Source: Rhizobacter sp. AJA081-3
GTDB taxonomy: Bacteria > Pseudomonadota > Gammaproteobacteria > Burkholderiales > Burkholderiaceae_C
Assembly (NCBI RefSeq): GCF_017795745.1
Contig: NZ_CP059067.1
Location: 1,922,001-1,986,000 of the forward strand
Length of the DNA stretch: 64,000 nt
Reading direction: 5' to 3'
Shown here piece after piece: positions 58,999-64,000 of this stretch. The stretch's first letter is position 1. Each line of letters opens with the position of its first letter. The notes under the pieces are model-generated. The model ran no database searches, was not told the DNA's origin, and was given only the letters and a program-made list of their open reading frames with translations. Both the position numbers and the translations under genes were made by a program.

Positions 58999-59667
58999 TC
59001 AGAAGGTGTAGCCGAGCCCGAACTTCACGGCCGGAAAGAACTTCAGCTTGTCGACGCTTTCCTGCAGGTTGCGCTGCTCGGCATCGATGTTGGGCTGGCC
59101 CGCGGCAGCCACCAAGCCGGGCGAGGCTGTGATCTTCGCGTCGGCCTTGCCGATCGCGACACCTGCATCGAAGTAGAAGCTCAGGCCCTTGCTGATTTGT
59201 GCATGGCCGAAACCGATGCCCAGATACGGGGCGAACGACGGGAACCTGGCTTCCGCGTCGACGCTTTCGCCTGCGGCCGGGTAAGTGGTTCCGTTGATGG
59301 TGATCGTGCCGTTCGTTGCGACGCCGTTGCCCGACGCCTTGCGCTGTCCGATCAGTGCGCCCGCGGTGAACCGGAAACTGCTGCCGAGGAAGTAGTCGCC
59401 GTAGACCCCGAGGGTCGAGAACTTCAGTTTGGTGTCGTAGCTGGCGCCATTGCGATCGAAGCTGCGGCTGTAGTCGAGGAACTCGGCATCCATGCGCAGG
59501 CCGGTGTTCGAGCCGATGCGGCTGCCCAGCCCGATTTCGAGGCCGGTGGTGCCGATGCCACCGAACAACTCGACGGCTTGGGCCGTTTCGGTGACGAGGG
59601 CTGCGCCGAAGAGGGCGAAGGACGCCAGGGCGACGCCAGCTTTCCTCTTCAGTACGCTAGTTGACAT
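58999..59667 (-). CDS. Outer-membrane beta-barrel protein (OmpA-like/OmpW-like small barrel)
   Basis: 222 aa (225 if ATG 59676 is used). Signal peptide (KAGVALASFALFGAALVTETAQA, ~8-30), then alternating-hydrophobic strands (VELFGGIGTTGLEIGLGSRIG, LKFSTLGVYGDYFLG, FRFTAGALIGQRK, FAPYLGIGFGHA, LSFYFDAGVAIGKADA) and a C-terminal phenylalanine strand (FFPAVKFGLGYTF), all signs of an eight-strand barrel. Function unknown. The start codon lies inside an inverted repeat and no ribosome site is visible, so expression may be controlled at the start. Confidence 0.85.
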   Translation of the reverse strand: MSTSVLKRKAGVALASFALFGAALVTETAQAVELFGGIGTTGLEIGLGSRIGSNTGLRMDAEFLDYSRSFDRNGASYDTKLKFSTLGVYGDYFLGSSFRFTAGALIGQRKASGNGVATNGTITINGTTYPAAGESVDAEARFPSFAPYLGIGFGHAQISKGLSFYFDAGVAIGKADAKITASPGLVAAAGQPNIDAEQRNLQESVDKLKFFPAVKFGLGYTF

Positions 59668-59685
59668 AATATACATCGTAGCGTA
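59653..59685 (-). promoter_or_regulatory. Inverted repeat across the start of the beta-barrel gene
   Basis: TACGCTA (59653-59659) and TAGCGTA (59679-59685), perfect 7-base arms with a 19-base AT-rich spacer that contains the ATG at 59667. A -35-like TTGACG (minus strand, 59701-59696) lies just upstream. It could be an operator or an mRNA hairpin that exposes the start codon in its loop. Confidence 0.4.
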
Positions 59686-59697
59686 TTTGACCCGGCG

Positions 59698-59913
59698 TCA
59701 ACCGATGCGCGGCGAATCCTCTGAATCGAGCATCACGAGGTTCGAATCGTTGGCCTGGCTCTCGCTGGTGTCGGCCGGATGCGGGCGATCCAGTGGGCGG
59801 CAAATGCGGCTGGAAAGGCGGTTCAGGCGCTCCGAGCGCTCCATCTCGGCGACGACGGCCTCGGGATTGAGCAGGAGCGCAAACGGATTGGCGACGGGCT
59901 GAACTGAGTGCAT
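59698..59913 (-). CDS. Conserved small hypothetical protein, 71 aa
   Basis: 71 aa starting MHSVQPVANPFALLLNPEAVVAEMERSERLNRLSSRICRPLDRP. GGAGG lies 6 bases before the ATG at 59913, a strong ribosome site. Acidic C-terminus, no signal or membrane segment. I recall similar short proteins (VQPVANPFALMLDP-type start) in other Burkholderiales, but I know no function. It is transcribed toward the barrel gene with 30 bases between them. Confidence 0.68.
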   Translation of the reverse strand: MHSVQPVANPFALLLNPEAVVAEMERSERLNRLSSRICRPLDRPHPADTSESQANDSNLVMLDSEDSPRIG

Positions 59914-60049
59914 CGAGAACCTCCGATAAGGGCACTGGGGTGAAGCCGACTCTAGGCTTGGCTCCGGGTGCTGGAAGTCATCGTGGCGCCATTCGGCTTG
60001 TAGGAAGAAATCCGACAAGGCCCTCGCGCCGTGAACTGTTCCCGCCAAG

Positions 60050-60724
60050 TCACTTCGTCATCAGTTCGAGGCGGTCGGCCAACCAGTCGCGTCCGCCCAG
60101 GCGCGCAAAGTCGGCAGCCTGCAGATCCCGTTGGTTGCGCCGTCTTGCGTCGGCGCCCTGACGAAGCAGCAGCTCGACGGTGGACTCGGGCCCGGTCTGT
60201 GCCGCCAGCATCAATGGGGTGGTGCCGTTGGGGGCTTCCGCCTCCAGCGTCGCGCCCCGGGCCAGCAGCAGTTCCACCAGCCGGGTGTTCGGGCCGCTGG
60301 CCGCATAGTGAAGCGGCGTCCACCCGGGCCCGTCCAGCCGGGCGCCACGCGCCAGCAGTCGTTGGCTGGACTCCAGATCGCCGGCAATGGCCGCGAGCAT
60401 CAACGCAGACTCGCCGGCCGCATTGAGCGCATTCACGTCAGTGGCCGGATGCGCCAAGAGGAGCGCAAAGGCGCCCGGCGACTCGCGCCTGAGGGCCAGG
60501 GACAGGGCTGGGTAGCCTTTCGGGTCGCGGCTGTTGGGATCCACACCTTGCTGGAGCAGGCTGCGGAGCCAGGCAACGTCATCGCGGATCACGGCCTTGA
60601 AGAGATCCTCGTAGGCTCCGGCGTTTGCTGAAGAAAATGCAATTGCGATAGATAGATAGAAAACATACTTAAAGTTGAGTGCGAACTTTAGGCCAATGAA
60701 CCTTTGAACTCGAAAATACGACAT
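60050..60724 (-). CDS. Ankyrin-repeat exported protein
   Basis: 224 aa. Signal peptide (FALNFKYVFYLSIAIAFSSANA, ~14-36), then about five ankyrin repeats (LQQGVDPNSRDPKGYPALSLAL, NALNAAGESALMLAAIAGDLESSQRLL, GWTPLHYAASGPNTRLVELLL, GTTPLMLAAQTGPESTVELLLRQGADARRRN). A periplasmic protein-binding scaffold; partner unknown. It begins 23 bases after the tatD stop on the same strand, so it is the tail of that operon. The 5' ~90 bases are far more AT-rich than the window. Confidence 0.86.
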   Translation of the reverse strand: MSYFRVQRFIGLKFALNFKYVFYLSIAIAFSSANAGAYEDLFKAVIRDDVAWLRSLLQQGVDPNSRDPKGYPALSLALRRESPGAFALLLAHPATDVNALNAAGESALMLAAIAGDLESSQRLLARGARLDGPGWTPLHYAASGPNTRLVELLLARGATLEAEAPNGTTPLMLAAQTGPESTVELLLRQGADARRRNQRDLQAADFARLGGRDWLADRLELMTK

Positions 60725-60747
60725 GACAATCTCTTATGACGTGTTAT

Positions 60748-61533
60748 TCAAGTCCTTAATGAAGTCTTGAATAGCCTCTCGAAGTTGTGGCTGGTCGCTG
60801 CGGCGACCTCCTCGACGTCGACAGACTTGAGCTCGGCCAGCTTGCGCGCGACATAGGGCACGAGGGCCGGCGTGTTTGTCTTGCCGCGGAATGGCACGGG
60901 TGCCAGGTACGGGCTGTCCGTCTCGATCAGGCAGCGCTCCAGCGGGACGTAGCGCGCGACCTCCTGGAGCTCCACAGCCGTCTTGAAGGTCAGGATGCCC
61001 GAGAAGGAGATGTGAAAGCCAAGGTCCAGCGCCTCGCGGGCGACCTGCATCGTCTCGGTGAAGCAATGGAACACGCCGCCGACCGCCTCGGCGCCCTCCT
61101 CCCGCAGCAGGCGAACGGTGTCGGCCGAGGCGCTGCGGGTGTGCACGACGAGCGGCAGCCCGGTGGCACGCGCGGCGCGGATATGGACCCGGAAGCGCTC
61201 GCGCTGCCATTCCATGTCGTCGAGACTGCGACCATTGAGCCGGTAGTAGTCGAGCCCCGTCTCTCCGATGGCCACCACGCGCGGCCGCTGCGCCAGCTCG
61301 AGAAGGTCTTCGATGCGGGGTTCGCGCACGCCTTCGTTGTCGGGGTGCACGCCGGCGCTGCACCAGAAGTTGTCGAAGCGCGCGGCCAGCCCCTGGACCG
61401 TGTCGAATTCTTCCAGCGTCGTGCAGATGCACAGCGCACGATCGACCGATGCCGCGGCCATGTCGGCGCGGATGTCGTCAATGCGCTCGGCGAGCCCCGG
61501 AAAGCTCAGGTGGCAGTGTGAGTCGACGAACAT
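60748..61533 (-). CDS. tatD: TatD-family metal-dependent DNase
   Basis: 261 aa. MFVDSHCHLSFPGL (metal histidines), AGVHPDNE, AIGETGLDYYR, PLVVHTRSA, GVFHCFTE, LIETDSPYLAPVPFRGKTN; all conserved metal ligands are present. A cytoplasmic nuclease or hydrolase in quality control. Part of mltG-tmk-holB-pilZ-tatD. Confidence 0.95.
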   Translation of the reverse strand: MFVDSHCHLSFPGLAERIDDIRADMAAASVDRALCICTTLEEFDTVQGLAARFDNFWCSAGVHPDNEGVREPRIEDLLELAQRPRVVAIGETGLDYYRLNGRSLDDMEWQRERFRVHIRAARATGLPLVVHTRSASADTVRLLREEGAEAVGGVFHCFTETMQVAREALDLGFHISFSGILTFKTAVELQEVARYVPLERCLIETDSPYLAPVPFRGKTNTPALVPYVARKLAELKSVDVEEVAAATSHNFERLFKTSLRT

Positions 61534-61576
61534 GGCATGGGCGGCCGGGTGTACCGGCCGTGGCGAGGCGAAGGCC

Positions 61577-61972
61577 TCAGATGGTCTGCGTCGGCTTAGC
61601 CGAGGAGATGGAGGTGCCGAGGATCTCTTCGATCTTCAGCTTGAGCAGGCGGGTCTTCTCGTCGGTCGGGAAGCGCACGCCGACTCCCTGAGTGCGGCCG
61701 CCCGAGGCGTTCGCTGGCGTGATCCAGCCGACCTTGCCGGCCACCGGGTAACGCTGCGGGTCTTCGGGCAGCGAGAGCAGCAGGTAGATGTCTTCGCCGA
61801 GCCGGTACTCGCGCGTGGTCGGCACGAACAGGCCACCGTCCGAGAACACCGGCATGTAGGCCGCGTACAGCGCGCCCTTCTCGCGAAACACCAGCTGAAT
61901 GACGCTTGGCCGCGACCCGGCCGCGGTGGCGGGCGCTCCGGGCAGCATGCTTCGTCCTGGGGCTTCACTCAT
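61577..61972 (-). CDS. pilZ: PilZ-domain protein (type IV pilus PilZ type)
   Basis: 131 aa. A PilZ fold (RPSVIQLVFREKGALYAAYMPVFSDGGLFVPTTREYRLGEDIYLLLSLPEDPQRYPVAGKVGWITPANASG, RTQGVGVRF). As in the PilZ of type IV pilus assembly, the N-terminal RxxxR c-di-GMP motif is absent, so c-di-GMP binding is doubtful. Its place between holB and tatD is the conserved location of pilZ. Confidence 0.9.
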   Translation of the reverse strand: MSEAPGRSMLPGAPATAAGSRPSVIQLVFREKGALYAAYMPVFSDGGLFVPTTREYRLGEDIYLLLSLPEDPQRYPVAGKVGWITPANASGGRTQGVGVRFPTDEKTRLLKLKIEEILGTSISSAKPTQTI

Positions 61973-62007
61973 GCGGCGCAGTGTACCGAAACACAGCCTG
62001 GACCGGG

Positions 62008-63030
62008 CTAGCGGCCCTGCCCCGGCATCAGGGCCAGGCGCGCTCGTGAGACAAGTGCCTCGATCATCAGCCCTGAATTCAGTGGATGCTCGGCCTGGCG
62101 TGCGGCGCGAAGCAGCTCCCTGGACCATTGGCTGATCGGCGCGGTGCCGGGGCGTGCCGTCACTGCGCCTGCGGGAAAGAAGCGCGGCGCCGCACCGACG
62201 CTCACGCTGAGAACGTCGTGGCAGAGCTTCTGCAATGCATCGACGACACGAGCGATCGGCCAGCCCGTCAGCGGCGCGGCGTCTCCTTGCGCCACGATCG
62301 CCGGCAGGCGCGCCCACAGCTTGGCGTCCAGGCCTTCGCGTACCCATTCCAATGCATCCAGCGGCTGGCCGCCGGCGGCCGCGAGCACGACCTCCGCCGA
62401 GGCCACACCCTGCCCGGCCAACCAGGCGGTGGCCTGCACCGGGTCCGGCAGTGCCAAGCCGAGCGCCTGGCAACGGCTGCGGATGGTCGGCAGCAGCGAC
62501 TGAGGCGCCGAACTGCTCAGGATGAAGCGCGCCGTGCCGGCGGGCTCCTCGAGCGTCTTCAGCAGGGCGTTGGCCGAGATGCCGTTCATGCGCTCGGCCG
62601 GGTGCAGCACGACGACCTTGCCGGCGTTTCGCGCCGGCGTCGTCTGTGCAAATGCGACGGCAGCGCGAACGGCCTCGACCTTGATCTCCTTGCTGGGCTG
62701 GCGGGTCTTGCTGCCGGTCTCGGGCGCTTCCGCCTCCGGGTCGCCGACCGTCCAGCCCAGTGGCCCTTGCAGCGCCTCGGGCAGCAGCACGAGCAGGTCC
62801 GGGTGCGAGCGTGCCTGCACCAGCCGGCACGAAGAGCAGGTACCGCACGGGCGGCGAGCGCCGGCGTCGGCATCGCACAGCCAGGCCTGCGCCAGCGTCA
62901 GCGACAGCTGCCATTGGCCGATGCCCTGCGGCCCATGGATCAGCACGGCGTGGCCACGCTGCGTGCGCAGCGCCGTGTCCAGCCAGTCGCCCAACCAGGG
63001 CAGTGGCAGCGCGCCGTCCGTGCCTACCAT
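62008..63030 (-). CDS. holB: DNA polymerase III subunit delta prime
   Basis: 340 aa AAA+-like clamp-loader subunit. [26 protein letters not shown] (degenerate P-loop, no Lys, normal for delta prime), zinc cysteines [44 protein letters not shown] and [20 protein letters not shown]. It overlaps the tmk stop by 7 bases (ATGGTAG). Confidence 0.95.
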   Translation of the reverse strand: MVGTDGALPLPWLGDWLDTALRTQRGHAVLIHGPQGIGQWQLSLTLAQAWLCDADAGARRPCGTCSSCRLVQARSHPDLLVLLPEALQGPLGWTVGDPEAEAPETGSKTRQPSKEIKVEAVRAAVAFAQTTPARNAGKVVVLHPAERMNGISANALLKTLEEPAGTARFILSSSAPQSLLPTIRSRCQALGLALPDPVQATAWLAGQGVASAEVVLAAAGGQPLDALEWVREGLDAKLWARLPAIVAQGDAAPLTGWPIARVVDALQKLCHDVLSVSVGAAPRFFPAGAVTARPGTAPISQWSRELLRAARQAEHPLNSGLMIEALVSRARLALMPGQGR

Positions 63031-63635
63031 CCGCGCCTCACGAGCTCGGCGTCGATCTGTGCCCAGACGGCCTCGCGCTCGAGCGAGGAATCGATGCGCA
63101 CGAAGCGGCCCGGGTCGGCCGCCATGCGAGCTGCATACCCTGCCCGCACCCGATCGAAGAAGGCGATGTCTTCGCTCTCGAAGCGGTCGGCGGCTCGCGC
63201 TGCGGCGCGGCGACGGGCCGCTTCCGCAGCGGGCAGGTCGAGCCAGAAGGTGAGCTGCGGCTGCAAGTCCCCGTGCACCCAGCGCTCCAGCTGGGCGAGT
63301 ACCTGGGCATCGAAGCCGCGGCCGCCACCCTGGTAGGCGAAGGTCGCATCGGTGAATCGGTCGCAGACCACGGTGGCATTGCGGGCCAATGCAGGCGCGA
63401 CGAGCTGCTGCACATGGTCGCGCCGCGCAGCGAACACGAGCAAGGCCTCGGTGAGTGCATCCATCGGGGCATGCAGCACCAGCTCGCGCAGTTTCTCGGC
63501 CAGTTCGGTGCCGCCGGGCTCGCGTGTGCGAACGACCTCGGCACCACGCTCGCGCAGCCGTTGCGCCAGCGCGACGATGTGGGTGGACTTGCCGGCGCCG
63601 TCGATGCCTTCGAAGGTGATGAAGCGGCCGCTCAC
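63024..63635 (-). CDS. tmk: Thymidylate kinase
   Basis: 203 aa. P-loop [12 protein letters not shown] (~8-19), DR-type [19 protein letters not shown] region with [15 protein letters not shown]. It phosphorylates dTMP. The start is GTG 63635 ([10 protein letters not shown]); further upstream reading lies in the mltG coding region. It begins 16 bases after mltG. Confidence 0.96.
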   Translation of the reverse strand: MSGRFITFEGIDGAGKSTHIVALAQRLRERGAEVVRTREPGGTELAEKLRELVLHAPMDALTEALLVFAARRDHVQQLVAPALARNATVVCDRFTDATFAYQGGGRGFDAQVLAQLERWVHGDLQPQLTFWLDLPAAEAARRRAAARAADRFESEDIAFFDRVRAGYAARMAADPGRFVRIDSSLEREAVWAQIDAELVRRGW

Positions 63636-63651
63636 GCGTTGTGCTGGGGGC

Positions 63652-64000
63652 CTAGCGGCCGCGCTGGTACTTGTTGACCGCGCGATTATGCTCGGCGAGC
63701 GTCTCGCTGAACTCGCTGCTGCCGTCGCCGCGCGCGACGAAGTAGAGCGCCTTCGAGGCCTCGGGCTTGACCGTCGCGCGCAGCGACGCCGCACCCGGCA
63801 TGGCGATGGGCGTGGGCGGCAAGCCCGGACGCGTGTAGGTGTTGTAGGGCGTGTCGGTCTGCAGGTCGCGCTTGCGCAGGTTGCCGTCGAAAGCCTCGCC
63901 CAGGCCGTAGATCACCGTCGGGTCGGTCTGCAGCGGCATGCCGATGCGCAGGCGGTTCACGAACACGGCCGCAATGCGTGCGCGCTCGGCCGCTGCGCCG
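63652..64000 (-). CDS. mltG: Endolytic murein transglycosylase MltG, C-terminal part
   Basis: The visible 115 residues, continuing beyond the window edge, show the YceG/MltG signature: [31 protein letters not shown], then [21 protein letters not shown] and an [28 protein letters not shown] ending. It cuts nascent peptidoglycan strands from the inner membrane. First gene seen of the mltG-tmk-holB-pilZ-tatD-ankyrin run. Confidence 0.94.
   Translation of the reverse strand, partial: GAAAERARIAAVFVNRLRIGMPLQTDPTVIYGLGEAFDGNLRKRDLQTDTPYNTYTRPGLPPTPIAMPGAASLRATVKPEASKALYFVARGDGSSEFSETLAEHNRAVNKYQRGR

Noticed and set aside
60645-60662. GATA microsatellite (about three units) as a phase-variation tract
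   Set aside because: Too few units, and the frame is open through it; slippage is unlikely to matter.

Overview
The window reads as chromosome of a GC-rich betaproteobacterium of the order Burkholderiales, probably in the Rubrivivax/Leptothrix/Methylibium/Piscinibacter neighbourhood. The basis is the high GC throughout, the gene orders (ExbB/D-like pair-lpxK-ycaR-kdsB-adk; mltG-tmk-holB-pilZ-tatD; clpS-clpA beside icd and a cold-shock gene; ccoI-ccoS-ccoNOQP-ccoG beside fnr-hemN) and the protein sequences themselves. I see no rRNA, phage, insertion sequence or CRISPR array. One tRNA is present (Ser, anticodon GCT).

Layout. 1-5.8 kb is an accessory stress and storage region: a large-type catalase cut by the window edge, a flavin-fold stress protein, a lipoprotein, a ribbon-helix-helix regulator preceded by 11-bp tandem repeats, a cytoplasmic PHA-depolymerase-type esterase, a Crp/Fnr regulator without FNR cysteines, a single GAF-domain protein and an 83-aa orphan. 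5.8-8.8 kb holds an aldehyde dehydrogenase facing away from tadA-ldcA.

9-26.4 kb is the most unusual part. An oligopeptide ABC transporter (binding lipoprotein with an extra C-terminal membrane anchor, two permeases, fused double ATPase) is followed by a 1048-aa lipoprotein subtilase on the other strand, a free-standing copy of the subtilase inhibitor propeptide, a TonB-dependent receptor, and a TonB-ExbB-ExbD-ExbD-TPR energising set. Together they look like a protein-degradation and peptide-uptake locus spanning both membranes; this link is inferred from proximity.

26.4-33.9 kb is housekeeping: SDR dehydrogenase, adk, kdsB, ycaR-like, lpxK, an ExbB/ExbD-like pair, xseA, sodB and a DUF192 protein. 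33.9-44.8 kb is the microaerobic respiration block: copper ATPase ccoI, ccoS, cbb3 oxidase ccoNOQP, ccoG, two small membrane proteins, fnr, hemN and a TauE/SafE-like protein. An exact FNR box lies before ccoN and a near-exact one between fnr and hemN, so the regulator probably controls its neighbours and itself.

44.8-58.9 kb carries a small Ala/Lys-rich exported protein, icd, a cold-shock protein, clpS-clpA, mtfA, lpxH, two cyclophilins, a TPR lipoprotein, cysS, an AlkA-type glycosylase, accA, tilS, lysC and tRNA-Ser. 59-64 kb carries an outer-membrane barrel protein whose start codon sits inside an inverted repeat, a 71-aa conserved small protein, an ankyrin protein with an AT-rich 5' end, and tatD-pilZ-holB-tmk-mltG, the last cut by the window edge.
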